Program-made: the position numbers and the translations under genes
Notes under the pieces: model-generated
What the model was told of the DNA's origin: nothing
Database searches by the model: none
The model's input: the letters and a program-made list of their open reading frames with translations, nothing else
Source: Porcipelethomonas sp964621265
GTDB taxonomy: Bacteria; Bacillota; Clostridia; Oscillospirales; Ruminococcaceae
Direction of reading: 5' to 3'
NCBI GenBank assembly: GCA_964621265.1
Contig: CAZULQ010000003.1
Span: 1-64,000, forward strand
Length of the DNA: 64,000 nucleotides
Shown: positions 1 through 8,388 of the stretch, piece by piece
Numbering within the stretch: position 1 is the first letter of the stretch
Layout: every line of letters starts with the position of its first letter

Positions 1-19
1 TAGTGTTTATATATAAAAA

Positions 20-49
20 CAGCAGGCTTAATATTGCTTAAGCCTGCTG
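20..49 (-). terminator. Rho-independent terminator after the AAA-ATPase-like gene
   Basis: Twelve-base inverted repeat (arms 20-31 and 38-49, loop of six) followed on the minus strand by a T-rich tract. It lies 10 bases past the stop of the minus-strand gene that ends at 60, so it fits as that gene's terminator. Confidence 0.8.
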
Positions 50-59
50 CATAATAATT

Positions 60-1622
60 TTATTTAGTTATTTTATCAATCCTGCATGTATGTTTCTTAT
101 CCTCTTTATCATAATTAATTCCGATAAGGAGAATTTCGCCTGTATAGTCATTAAGGCAGTCAGCATACTGCTTTCCCTTAATCTGTGTTATCGCACCCTC
201 TGCTGTTTTATCATATTTAAGTTCAACGATTATCGCAGGATTACTGTTGTTTCTTCTCGGCTTGAAAACGATGTCAGCATAACCCTTACCCGCAGGAAGT
301 TCTCTTTCCATTGTATATGTTTTCCTTGCGCAGTAGTATGCAAGTGAAATCACACATGAAAGTGAATTTTCATCGTTGTATTTCAGTATTGAAGTGTTCT
401 CGCTGTGTGCTTTATCGATAAGTTCTGCGACTTTTTCTTCATCGCAACTTAAAGTAGCTTTCAGAAGTTTATCCGAAGACTTTATAGCATTCATTACTTC
501 TTCCCAGCCGCCATCTTCAATTGAATTTATAAACTCCTGAGCAACTTCGCTGTTTGGAATCCACACTTCGCTTGTATTAAAATCAAATGTCAAATATCCA
601 AGATGAACCAATAAGGTAAATATGTCATCTGAACTTTTGAGCGTAGTCATATCGTTCTGAAACTTTCCTGAATTAATAACAATTTTTTCGCCTGCAATTA
701 GTTTTGTAACCTTATCCTTTAGTCCGTCAAAATTCATTTTGATATAATCCTGTAAAGCTTCATAGGTTTCGGTCGATGACCAGTAGTTATTAAACTGACT
801 ACGATGAATTGATTCTACAACTGATTTTGGATTATATATCGAAACCCCATTTAAGTTATATCCATCATACCAATTTTTCATTTCAACAAATGATTTATTG
901 TATTTTTGACAAAGTTCTTTTACTTCAACTTCAGTAAAACCGGTAAATTCAGAAATCGGTTCAGCATCTATCATCGAAAATTCATAAAAAACATTTATTG
1001 CAGAATGCTTGCCATACTTTTTTATTGGTAAAATACCTGTCATATATGCAAGTGCGACATAACTCTGACCTTTGAAGAGGTCACACAGAAAATTAAGATA
1101 TGTTTTCTGCTCATCGAAACCGATTTTATCATCTCTTAAGACACAATCCCACTCGTCTATAATAAATATAAACGGCTGTGAATACTCATTAAATATTTTC
1201 TCCAGAACGAACGGAAGATCATTTTCATCATCATCAAATTCAAATGTTTTCTTAAGCTCGGTTATAACTCTTTTTTGGAGAAGTCCGAGCATTTCTTTAA
1301 CAGTTTCAGTTTTATTTAAAAATTTCTGAATATCAAGTCTGATTACATGGTACTGATTAAGATGTTTATCAAATGAGTCAGACTTTGCAATCTTAAGATT
1401 TGCAAACATTTCTCTTGAATCACAGCCACGACTGTAATATGCCGTCAGCATATTCGCCGCCATCGACTTACCAAAGCGTCTTGGGCGGCTGACGCAGATA
1501 AACTTCTGCTCTGTATATATAACACTATTCGCATAATCTATCATCATACTTTTATCGACATATATTTTTGAGTTCAATGCTTGCTGAAAATCAACATTTC
1601 CTGGATTCAAATAAATGCCCAT
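60..1622 (-). CDS. AAA-ATPase-like protein with C-terminal PD-(D/E)XK nuclease-like domain (DUF1703 type)
   Basis: About 520 residues. The N-terminal half matches the AAA-ATPase_like family (PF09820): a YVDKS motif near residue 25, a P-loop-like SRPRRFGKSM near residue 49, and a Walker B-like FIIDEWD near residue 158. The C-terminal part (about 440-500) has the DUF1703 nuclease-like signature: GYADIVF, then IVELKYD, the E-x-K pair of a PD-(D/E)XK fold. Start placed at ATG 1622 because AGGAGG sits just upstream; a GTG three codons earlier is less likely. Such genes are abundant in gut Clostridia and Bacteroidetes and their cellular role is unknown. Probably chromosomal and outside the ICE, but the boundary is not fixed. 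Confidence 0.85.
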   Translation of the reverse strand: MGIYLNPGNVDFQQALNSKIYVDKSMMIDYANSVIYTEQKFICVSRPRRFGKSMAANMLTAYYSRGCDSREMFANLKIAKSDSFDKHLNQYHVIRLDIQKFLNKTETVKEMLGLLQKRVITELKKTFEFDDDENDLPFVLEKIFNEYSQPFIFIIDEWDCVLRDDKIGFDEQKTYLNFLCDLFKGQSYVALAYMTGILPIKKYGKHSAINVFYEFSMIDAEPISEFTGFTEVEVKELCQKYNKSFVEMKNWYDGYNLNGVSIYNPKSVVESIHRSQFNNYWSSTETYEALQDYIKMNFDGLKDKVTKLIAGEKIVINSGKFQNDMTTLKSSDDIFTLLVHLGYLTFDFNTSEVWIPNSEVAQEFINSIEDGGWEEVMNAIKSSDKLLKATLSCDEEKVAELIDKAHSENTSILKYNDENSLSCVISLAYYCARKTYTMERELPAGKGYADIVFKPRRNNSNPAIIVELKYDKTAEGAITQIKGKQYADCLNDYTGEILLIGINYDKEDKKHTCRIDKITK

Positions 1623-1701
1623 GTGCAGCACCTCCTGTTTCCCTTGTTAATATAAGTGTACCATTTTTCTTTAGTAAAATCAAGTGCTTGCATTGATATT
1701 T

Positions 1702-1956
1702 TCACAGCCCAAATTCATCAAGCATTCTCATATACTCCTTTTCCTCGCTGTCGATATAATCCTTAGCAAATTCTTCTGCTTCTTCAATGCTGTTGTTTCT
1801 GATTTCAAATCCTATAGCAGCGGAAAAAATATCAATTTCATATTTTTTCGACTCGTCCGAGAAAACCTCTATAATAAAGCCTTCGCAGTGCTTTTTGTTT
1901 TCTCTGATTAAATTGTTATCCGCTGTAAATTTTACAAAAAAACCTTTATACTTCAT
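1702..1956 (-). CDS. Small acidic protein of unknown function
   Basis: 84 residues, strongly acidic in the second half, no signal peptide, membrane segment or motif that I recognise. It has a clear ribosome-binding site (AAGGAG) before its ATG and lies 12 bases downstream of the gamma-glutamylcyclotransferase-like gene, so it is the last gene of the amidoligase operon. It is probably a small accessory or regulatory partner of that pair; no function can be assigned. Confidence 0.65.
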   Translation of the reverse strand: MKYKGFFVKFTADNNLIRENKKHCEGFIIEVFSDESKKYEIDIFSAAIGFEIRNNSIEEAEEFAKDYIDSEEKEYMRMLDEFGL

Positions 1957-1968
1957 GTCATACTCCTT

Positions 1969-2472
1969 CTAAAAATTCAATTGAAAATCTTCATCAAAAT
2001 CCAAGTCTTCAAACTCATCAATATCAAAATCTTCCTCTATAACCTGTTCATGATGGACTGAATTTTCAAGCGCTGTTTGCAAGTAGGATTCATCCAAGCC
2101 ATTCTCCTTGTATCCCTGTAATATTGTGTTGTAATACTGCTGACTGGGCGGAGCGACTTCTCCGTAGTTCATAAGGTACGCCATGCCCTCGAAGGTCTTT
2201 CCGTCCAGTTCAAACTCCATCTTTTCCTGTCTGTAAAGTCGTGGCCAGCCCTCGTACCTGTTAAGGGTCGGCAGATCCCTTTCATCAAGCTCCCATATAA
2301 GGACGGGAACGCTTGCATTTTCTTTTGGTACTATCGTTGCAACGCCTCTGAATTCGAGTTCATAATCCTTTATTTCAGACACACCCACAACTTTAGAATG
2401 CGGACACCTGAACGCCATTTGTTCAAGATTTATGTTACTGCCATAGGCAATGTACAATTGTTTCTTATGCAT
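1969..2472 (-). CDS. Gamma-glutamylcyclotransferase-like (AIG2-like) protein
   Basis: 167 residues. Residues 10-13 are the YGSN substrate loop of the GGCT/AIG2 fold, and an R-Y-E-G motif at 72-75 supplies the likely catalytic glutamate (E74). Family members cleave gamma-glutamyl-amine bonds by cyclisation to 5-oxoproline. After about residue 130 the protein runs into an acidic tail ending in alternating acidic and hydrophobic residues. It sits 10 bases after the amidoligase gene; such pairs are known in phage and plasmid amidoligase systems, where the cyclotransferase is proposed to reverse or edit the ligase product. RBS AAGGAG precedes the ATG. Substrate unknown. Confidence 0.8.
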   Translation of the reverse strand: MHKKQLYIAYGSNINLEQMAFRCPHSKVVGVSEIKDYELEFRGVATIVPKENASVPVLIWELDERDLPTLNRYEGWPRLYRQEKMEFELDGKTFEGMAYLMNYGEVAPPSQQYYNTILQGYKENGLDESYLQTALENSVHHEQVIEEDFDIDEFEDLDFDEDFQLNF

Positions 2473-2482
2473 AACTTTCTCC

Positions 2483-3607
2483 TTACATACTCATTACAAA
2501 TTCTTCTTCCTGTTCTTCGAAATCTTGCCCTATTTCGGCATGTTCCTCTTGGATGGGGACATTTTCGATTTCCTCCCGAACCTCTGTCACAGGCTCTGCA
2601 TTTTGCTCACGGGCTGCAATGCGTTCAGCTTTCAGCCTTTCTTTCTGCTTTATTGCATCTTCGGGGTGCAGCCAAGCTATATTTCCCTCAAGATGCGAAA
2701 TCAAGTGCTTGCGGCAGTTCTTATATTCATCACCATTAAGCCCCAACCCTATAAGCCAGACCCTTGCACTGTATCTTAAATTATCGCTTTGAGATACATG
2801 AGGTGAACAGAACTTTTTAGTAAGTGCCGCATTGCTTATTGCAAGAGCAAGCGTTACATAAGACCTGATAACACCTGCATGAAGTGAGCTGTTGCAGGCT
2901 CTCATCTCCCAGTTACCGTTAGCGAAAAAGCTGTGTAAATTGCAGGCTCTGTACCGAGTGTTTGAATAATGATGATATACTTCGTTCATATCGCCTCTGT
3001 ACCACAGCTTCTGTATTTCCTCGATAGTTTTTGGCTTTTGCTTATTAAGCTTTTCAAGGAAATCCCTGTCTACCTTCTGACAGTAGGTTTCTCTCATGGG
3101 CGATACCTGTAGCATATCAAAAAGGAAATTTTCCTTGCTCGCAAATATGTTTACAAGGTTTCTCAGGCTCTGCGCTGTATACGGTGCACCATCAATGTGT
3201 ACATGAATGCCTGCGCAGTATTCAGCACCCGTCACACCGCCTGCCTTTCGGACAGAACGCACAACCTCCTGCAGTAATGACATATCCTCATATTCAAGCA
3301 CAGGAGTGACAAGCTCAACCGCATAATCTCTTGAAGCCGAGCCGCCGTTTCTGTTTACACAGCGTATACTAGAATCATATACCACAGACCATTTTCTGTC
3401 CTTGCTGTCACGGATTATATATTTATCGTAACCGCCTCCGATATGTTCAGACGGATTTCCTAAAATCTTTGCAATCGCATTAGCTGCCATGTTTCGTGTA
3501 AGTCCCGTACACTCAACTTCAACTCCGAATTTCTGCGTTTTTATTCCTTCAAAGTTTCCCGACAAATAATCATCTCCCAACCAAAAAGACTTGTGATGTT
3601 TCCTCAC
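2483..3607 (-). CDS. Amidoligase family enzyme (COOH-NH2 ligase, glutamine-synthetase-like fold)
   Basis: 374 residues. The FGVEVECTG motif near residues 27-35 and GIHVHIDG near 133-140 are the metal/nucleotide-binding signatures of the Amidoligase_2 family (PF12224), which form amide bonds using ATP. The C-terminus is acidic and ends in E-F-V-M-S-M, resembling tails of other proteins in this ICE. The predicted start is a GTG at 3607 inside an 8-bp hairpin, 12 bases after the recombinase stop, with no good ribosome-binding site, so translation may be coupled to the recombinase or start at a later non-ATG codon. Next to the cyclotransferase-like gene, it likely modifies a peptide, protein or small metabolite. 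Substrate not predictable from sequence. Confidence 0.8.
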   Translation of the reverse strand: MRKHHKSFWLGDDYLSGNFEGIKTQKFGVEVECTGLTRNMAANAIAKILGNPSEHIGGGYDKYIIRDSKDRKWSVVYDSSIRCVNRNGGSASRDYAVELVTPVLEYEDMSLLQEVVRSVRKAGGVTGAEYCAGIHVHIDGAPYTAQSLRNLVNIFASKENFLFDMLQVSPMRETYCQKVDRDFLEKLNKQKPKTIEEIQKLWYRGDMNEVYHHYSNTRYRACNLHSFFANGNWEMRACNSSLHAGVIRSYVTLALAISNAALTKKFCSPHVSQSDNLRYSARVWLIGLGLNGDEYKNCRKHLISHLEGNIAWLHPEDAIKQKERLKAERIAAREQNAEPVTEVREEIENVPIQEEHAEIGQDFEEQEEEFVMSM

Positions 3608-3609
3608 AA
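3587..3609 (-). repeat. Hairpin over the amidoligase start
   Basis: Eight-base arms (ACTTGTGA / TCACAAGT) with a 7-base loop, followed on the minus strand by a C-T5 stretch. It covers the putative GTG start, so it could be a weak terminator of the recombinase operon or could mask initiation. Confidence 0.55.
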
Positions 3610-3619
3610 GTCCGTTTTT

Positions 3620-5236
3620 TTATTCTATTTCTGCCGTTACCTCGATTTCACCTTTGAATATTATCAGCAGTTTATTTTTAGAAATTACTTTTACGCACTC
3701 AATCAACTTTCGTATTATTACATCATCAAACACATCAAGCTGAAATCTTTCATCGTCAATTGCTTTCATAGCTGAGTCAATTTTACCTTGCGTTTCTTCC
3801 GAACGCTGTATGCTGTTATGAACCTCCGACAGCCTTTGATTAATCGCCTTTTCTTCTTCATGTATTTTCATAAATTCAGCATCAAGCGTATCTTCGTCAC
3901 ACGCTCCGCTTGTTATCAGCATAATTAAATCATTCCTTGACTTATCAAGCTCTTTAAGACGTTTTTCAAAGCCTTGTATCTCATGCTGACTTTTACATTC
4001 AATGACATTTCCTATGTTGGCTTTCAGAATTTTGGCTATTTCTTCACGACATCCAAGATATTCATTCACAGCCTGTAAAATTGCTTTATGAAGCTTATCC
4101 TCATGTATTGTCGGTGAAGACATACAGTATTTCTTTCCATGATCAAGACGGCTGATACACCGCCACACAGCATATCTCCCGTTTTTCGATTTCCATATTT
4201 GTCGTCTGTACGGAGTGCCGCAGTTTCCACATATCATAAGCTCCGAAAGCGCATATTTGCTTGAATACTTTCCCTGCTCTGTTGTAGTTTTATCACTTAT
4301 TTTTCTTTTTGAGCTTCTTCTGGCAAGTTCCTGTGCAGCGCGATTAAATGTATTCCTGTCAATAATCGGAGCATGATGATTTGACACAAGGTACATAGGA
4401 CGCTCTCCGTTATTCTTTACAACCTTTTTGGTAATGCAATCAGAAATATAAGTCTTTTGCAAAAGCACATCACCGACATACTTTTCATTCTGCAAAATAC
4501 TTCTTACAAGCGATTCATTCCATACTTTCTTACCCATAGCAGTCAGAACGCCTTTACTTTCAAGAATTCTTTTAATGCTCGTCATACTGTGACCATCAAG
4601 AAACAGCTCATAAATCATTTTAACAGTTTCTGCTTCTTCCGGATTAATCTCAGGCTTACCGTCTGCACCCTTGCGATAGCCCAGAAGCTTTGAATACTGA
4701 ATTGAGACTTTACCTTCAGCATATGCTTTCTGCTTACCCCATGTAACATTCTTGCTTATTGACTCCGATTCTGCCTGTGCAAAGGAGCCATACAGCGAAA
4801 TCATAAATTCCGAGGTCATCGTCAGAGTATTTATGTTTTCCTTCTCGAATATCACGCCTATTCCAAGCTCTTTGAGTTGTCTTACATATTCAAGGCAATC
4901 AACTGTATTTCGTGCAAATCTTGATATAGATTTTGTTATTACTAAGTCAATTTTCTTGTTTTTGCAAAGGCGTATCATTTTAAGGAACTCCGGCCTTTTT
5001 CGTGCTTGTGTGCCCGAAATCCCCTCGTCTGCAAAGATGCCTGCAAGCGTCCATTCCTTCTTTCGATTGATGAGGTCAGTATAGTACGAAATCTGAACCT
5101 GATATGAATTCTGCTGTTCTTCCTGTTCGGTACTGACACGGCAGTACGCCGCAACACGAAGCTGATGATACTTATCCCTGTTTTCTGTTGTCTGAACTTT
5201 CGCAGGAATTATCGTTACATTCGGTGCTGTTGTCAT
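3620..5236 (-). CDS. Large serine recombinase, third gene of a triplet
   Basis: About 538 residues. Resolvase catalytic domain at the N-terminus with the catalytic serine in the VAAYCRVST motif (about residue 36), the GISGTQ and SRFARN motifs, then a recombinase domain (about 190-290), a zinc beta-ribbon with CGNCG and a downstream Cys pair (about 355-390), and a C-terminal coiled coil. This is the architecture of ICE-type large serine integrases (TnpX/TndX relatives), which recombine short att sites. An ATG at 5236 is preferred over 5245 because AGAGAGG then has normal spacing. The 5' end overlaps the preceding gene by about 65 bases, implying one transcript. Confidence 0.9.
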   Translation of the reverse strand: MTTAPNVTIIPAKVQTTENRDKYHQLRVAAYCRVSTEQEEQQNSYQVQISYYTDLINRKKEWTLAGIFADEGISGTQARKRPEFLKMIRLCKNKKIDLVITKSISRFARNTVDCLEYVRQLKELGIGVIFEKENINTLTMTSEFMISLYGSFAQAESESISKNVTWGKQKAYAEGKVSIQYSKLLGYRKGADGKPEINPEEAETVKMIYELFLDGHSMTSIKRILESKGVLTAMGKKVWNESLVRSILQNEKYVGDVLLQKTYISDCITKKVVKNNGERPMYLVSNHHAPIIDRNTFNRAAQELARRSSKRKISDKTTTEQGKYSSKYALSELMICGNCGTPYRRQIWKSKNGRYAVWRCISRLDHGKKYCMSSPTIHEDKLHKAILQAVNEYLGCREEIAKILKANIGNVIECKSQHEIQGFEKRLKELDKSRNDLIMLITSGACDEDTLDAEFMKIHEEEKAINQRLSEVHNSIQRSEETQGKIDSAMKAIDDERFQLDVFDDVIIRKLIECVKVISKNKLLIIFKGEIEVTAEIE

Positions 5237-6113
5237 TTTTCTCATTCCTCTCTGTAATATTATTTATTGTAACTCCATTTATGAATTCAACTTCTATCGT
5301 ATAAAAATGACTTACTAAAATCCTTGAAACACAGGATTTCAGCAAGCCGATATCTATCGTATGCAGTTGTTGTTTATCAGCAAGAATATTTGTCAAATGC
5401 TCGGTTTTAAGCTGTTTATCGTTATATGTACAGCAGTCATATTTCATCTGTGCAAGTCTGAAAATTTCTGACTTGATTCTTTCAAAATCAAAGTGCGTAG
5501 AATCAAACATTCGTCTAATTTCATTCTGCAGACAGGTAACATCAATACTTGGAATATAGGTGCTGATTTCAGCATCACTACTGAGCAATTCAGGGTTTGC
5601 AATTGCAGTATTAAGCACGGTCAGAACTGCTCCTATTATCATCTGGTCAGTAAGGCGGTATTCAAGCTTACAGCAGTCGGGATTTCTACAATCCCAGCGC
5701 TCATACTTGGAATTGCCACCGATTCTTGACAGCTTATGACCGCACTCGGCACAGTATGTAAGTTTTCGTAATGTCTGTAAATCTTCGGGAATCGTGTATA
5801 CGGAAGTGGCTTTCGACTTTCTTTTTTCATTTGCCTGATTGAAAAATTTTTCGCTTATTATCTTCGGATATTTTTCGGTTCCAAGATATTTTTCATTTTC
5901 AAGTATGCGCTTTATCATATTTTTATTCCAGACATTATTTACGCCGTTATATGAAGCGCCTTTACGGCTCATATAATTTGCAATTGTAAGAAGGGAATTG
6001 CCGTCAAGGTAAAGACTGAATATTTCTTCAACAGCCTCACGTTCTGAAAAATCAATTTCTATTTCTCCGTCTCTCATCATATATCCGAATGGGATTATTC
6101 TGTTTTTTGCCAC
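5172..6113 (-). CDS. Serine-recombinase-like protein lacking the catalytic domain
   Basis: 313 residues comprising only the recombinase DNA-binding domain (about 5-120) and a zinc beta-ribbon (CAECG near 135 with a later DCRNPDC), plus a C-terminal region. The N-terminal resolvase domain and its catalytic serine are absent. It is not simply broken: it starts with GTG in a TAGTG overlap with the upstream recombinase stop, preceded by a good GGGAG site, and stays open throughout. It may act as a directionality or architectural partner for the two full recombinases on either side. The family supports DNA binding; the partner role is inference. Confidence 0.85.
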   Translation of the reverse strand: MAKNRIIPFGYMMRDGEIEIDFSEREAVEEIFSLYLDGNSLLTIANYMSRKGASYNGVNNVWNKNMIKRILENEKYLGTEKYPKIISEKFFNQANEKRKSKATSVYTIPEDLQTLRKLTYCAECGHKLSRIGGNSKYERWDCRNPDCCKLEYRLTDQMIIGAVLTVLNTAIANPELLSSDAEISTYIPSIDVTCLQNEIRRMFDSTHFDFERIKSEIFRLAQMKYDCCTYNDKQLKTEHLTNILADKQQLHTIDIGLLKSCVSRILVSHFYTIEVEFINGVTINNITERNEKNDNSTECNDNSCESSDNRKQG

Positions 6114-7648
6114 TAAATCATCTCCCTTAACTTCAATCCACCGTACAGATGAAATTCAAGTTCATGCTGATTTTTTACTACAATTTTCTCTACAATACTT
6201 TCAAACATCACTTCATCAAAATCTGTCATCAGTTCTGTTCCGCTTTCGATTATTGAAGCAACTTCTTTTACCTTTTCAGTTATCTCATCCTCATCATCAC
6301 ATTGTGAGATTTTCTGGAGCTCACGATTAAGATTTTCGACTTTAGAGTTTATTTCTGCCGTCTGTTCTATGTATTTATCATTTTCGAGAAATCCTTTCGT
6401 TTTAAGTCTTGCAAGGACGTGCACTTGTTCTTTCATACTTGCAATTTCTTTCATAATTTCGCTATACCGCTTGTTACCACTGAATTTTCTGTTTTTGAGT
6501 TCCTGTAATTGTGAAATGAGAGGTGAAAAGATAACAGAATAATTTAATTTTAATTTGTTATACATCTTTATGAAACAATGTTCAAAACAGATTTCTGGTA
6601 TTTGCTTAATACTACAATTTGAAGCTCTTTCATCATGATTTCTGCAAACCCAATAATATTTATCCCGACATTTATTTCTTATGAACGTACTACCACAATT
6701 ACCGCATTTAATCATTTTTCTGTAAGTTATATTTTTATTATTAACACTTGATTGCTTTTTTGATTTTAGCAAGCATTGTACCTTATTAAAATCCTCTCGT
6801 GAAATAATTCCATTGTGAGAGTTTTTAATGTAATAACGTTCTATTTCACCTTTATTTACTTTGCGTTTAAACGTTATATTATCATCAGTATAATATTTTT
6901 GAAGCACAGTATCACCCACATATTTTTCGTTAGTAAGCAAATAATACAAGCTTGAATAAGTCCATCTTTTATCATAGTTTTCTTCATTTAGCTTATTAAT
7001 AATACTCTTTATTCCACTTCCGTTTAAATACATATCAAATATGCTTTTTACCGTGTCAGCCTTTTTCGGATTTATTTCCAGACATTTATTATGCATGATA
7101 TATCCGTACGGCGGTGTATTGGTAAAAAAATCGCCTGATTTCATTCTCTTTTTATAACTCCATTTCATATTCATTGAAATAGAAGTGGATTCCTCCTGTG
7201 CCAGACCACCCATGATTGTTATCATCATTTCATCGGTCACATTCGCAGTATCGATATTTTCTTTTTCAAACATTACGGTAATCCCAAGCGATTTCAGCTC
7301 ACGGATTGTTGACAAGCATTCCTTTGTATTTCGGGCAAAGCGCGAGATTGATTTGGTATAAATTCTGTCAATCTTGCCCTTGCGGCAGTCATTCATCATA
7401 CGCTGAAATTCTTCTCGTTTATCCTCACATGTGCCTGTCACGCCTTCGTCTGCGTATATGCCTGCAAGAATTTCTTTTTCGCTGTTTGCAAGAAAGCTTT
7501 CATAATATCTCATCTGAGCCGTAAATGAGTTTAACTGGTCGGATGAGTCCGAGCTTACTCTACAGTATGCGGCAACTCTTATTTTACTTATCTTTTCTGC
7601 TGTCTTTATCGGCTGAATTATTGTTACATTCGGATTAATTCTCATCAC
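6113..7648 (-). CDS. Large serine recombinase, first gene of a triplet
   Basis: 511 residues with an N-terminal resolvase domain (catalytic serine in VAAYCRVSS near residue 31, SRFARN near 105), a recombinase domain with conserved NEKYVGD near 240, a zinc ribbon (CGNCG near 315 and a later Cys pair) and a C-terminal helical region. It shares domain order with the 538-residue recombinase downstream but is clearly divergent in sequence. GTG at 7648 or ATG at 7645 may be the start. It leads the recombinase operon and is probably a catalytic subunit for ICE integration or excision. Confidence 0.9.
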   Translation of the reverse strand: MMRINPNVTIIQPIKTAEKISKIRVAAYCRVSSDSSDQLNSFTAQMRYYESFLANSEKEILAGIYADEGVTGTCEDKREEFQRMMNDCRKGKIDRIYTKSISRFARNTKECLSTIRELKSLGITVMFEKENIDTANVTDEMMITIMGGLAQEESTSISMNMKWSYKKRMKSGDFFTNTPPYGYIMHNKCLEINPKKADTVKSIFDMYLNGSGIKSIINKLNEENYDKRWTYSSLYYLLTNEKYVGDTVLQKYYTDDNITFKRKVNKGEIERYYIKNSHNGIISREDFNKVQCLLKSKKQSSVNNKNITYRKMIKCGNCGSTFIRNKCRDKYYWVCRNHDERASNCSIKQIPEICFEHCFIKMYNKLKLNYSVIFSPLISQLQELKNRKFSGNKRYSEIMKEIASMKEQVHVLARLKTKGFLENDKYIEQTAEINSKVENLNRELQKISQCDDEDEITEKVKEVASIIESGTELMTDFDEVMFESIVEKIVVKNQHELEFHLYGGLKLREMI

Positions 7649-7711
7649 CTTCTCTCAACTACATACAATATCACTTTTTTCACAAAAATGTAATCACCAT
7701 ACTAAACAAAA

Positions 7712-7879
7712 TCATACTTTCAAAGCTGTGCAAAAATTATCAAAACAGGACTTCTTATTTTCGCTGTCAAGCTGTTTTAGCTGTTGTTCGGTAATAATAC
7801 CATTTTCATATAGTTTTTCTGTAATCTTCTTCATAATTCCATAGGCATATTCAGCCTGTCCGAATTTTGTCATCAACAT
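7712..7879 (-). CDS. Small protein overlapping the end of the MazF-family gene
   Basis: Short reading frame of 55 residues beginning MLMTKFGQAEYAYG and containing a predicted two-helix segment with the motif NGIITEQQLKQL. It starts inside the last codons of the MazF-family gene (overlap 29 bases), suggesting translational coupling. The I-x-E-x-x-x-x-L pattern resembles short SHOCT-like oligomerisation helices. It has no homologue that I can name; it may be a modulator of the toxin gene or of the recombinases that follow. Confidence 0.55.
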   Translation of the reverse strand: MLMTKFGQAEYAYGIMKKITEKLYENGIITEQQLKQLDSENKKSCFDNFCTALKV

Positions 7880-8213
7880 TCACTCCAATACTTATTTTTA
7901 CAGCCCTATCAACCTTTTCCATAATTTCAAATCCCACTGAGCCGATATAGCTTCTCAGTCTATTGCGGTCTATTGTTCTTATCTGCTCGGCAAGGACAAC
8001 AGAGTCTTTCGGAAGTATATCCGAACCACATATTCGTATATGAGTCGGCAGATACGTTTTTTTCGCCGCTGACAGCGGAAGTACAACAACTGTCGGACTG
8101 TACTTATTACCGACATTATTCTGCACTACAACTACAGGACGAATGCCGCCCTGCTCCGAACCGATTATCGGATCAAGATCAGCATAAAAAATATCACCAC
8201 GTTTAATTATCAT
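7851..8213 (-). CDS. MazF/PemK-family toxin (type II toxin-antitoxin endoribonuclease)
   Basis: About 120 residues. The N-terminal MIIKRGDIFYADLDP followed by GSEQGGIRPVVVVQN is the characteristic MazF/PemK beta-barrel start, with the RPVVVVQN segment carrying the conserved Arg-Pro. Family members are sequence-specific mRNA interferases. Start set at ATG 8213, 8 bases after GGGAG; GTG/ATG codons at 8222 and 8219 are possible. The upstream 61-residue gene overlaps it and is not a typical MazE, so the antitoxin is not obvious. In ICEs such genes are thought to stabilise the element. Confidence 0.85.
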   Translation of the reverse strand: MIIKRGDIFYADLDPIIGSEQGGIRPVVVVQNNVGNKYSPTVVVLPLSAAKKTYLPTHIRICGSDILPKDSVVLAEQIRTIDRNRLRSYIGSVGFEIMEKVDRAVKISIGVNVDDKIRTG

Positions 8214-8388
8214 TTTCATCACTCCCTGACTTTTTTCTCACACAATTCTGCAGCGGACAAAAGAGAACATTAGTATTCCTTGCATACCAAACGCATTTAT
8301 AGCACGGGTGGTTTGCAGGCAGAATACAAACAGCCGGTGTTACTCTTATTCCGTGAAATCGACGTATTTGTCTCAGCTTATATTCCAT
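8203..8388 (-). CDS. Small cysteine-containing protein upstream of the MazF-family gene
   Basis: 61 residues with four clustered cysteines (a CYKC pair and a C-P-L-Q-N-C pair), consistent with a small zinc-binding finger, plus basic ends. It has a strong GAGGTG ribosome-binding site and overlaps the toxin gene start, so the two are probably co-translated. It occupies the antitoxin position, but I see no MazE-like or ribbon-helix-helix motif, so antitoxin activity is only a possibility. Confidence 0.6.
   Translation of the reverse strand: MEYKLRQIRRFHGIRVTPAVCILPANHPCYKCVWYARNTNVLFCPLQNCVRKKSGSDENDN

Noticed and set aside
4975..5157. A 60-codon minus-strand frame inside the recombinase
   Set aside because: It is an out-of-frame shadow of the resolvase domain coding sequence with no start signals of its own.
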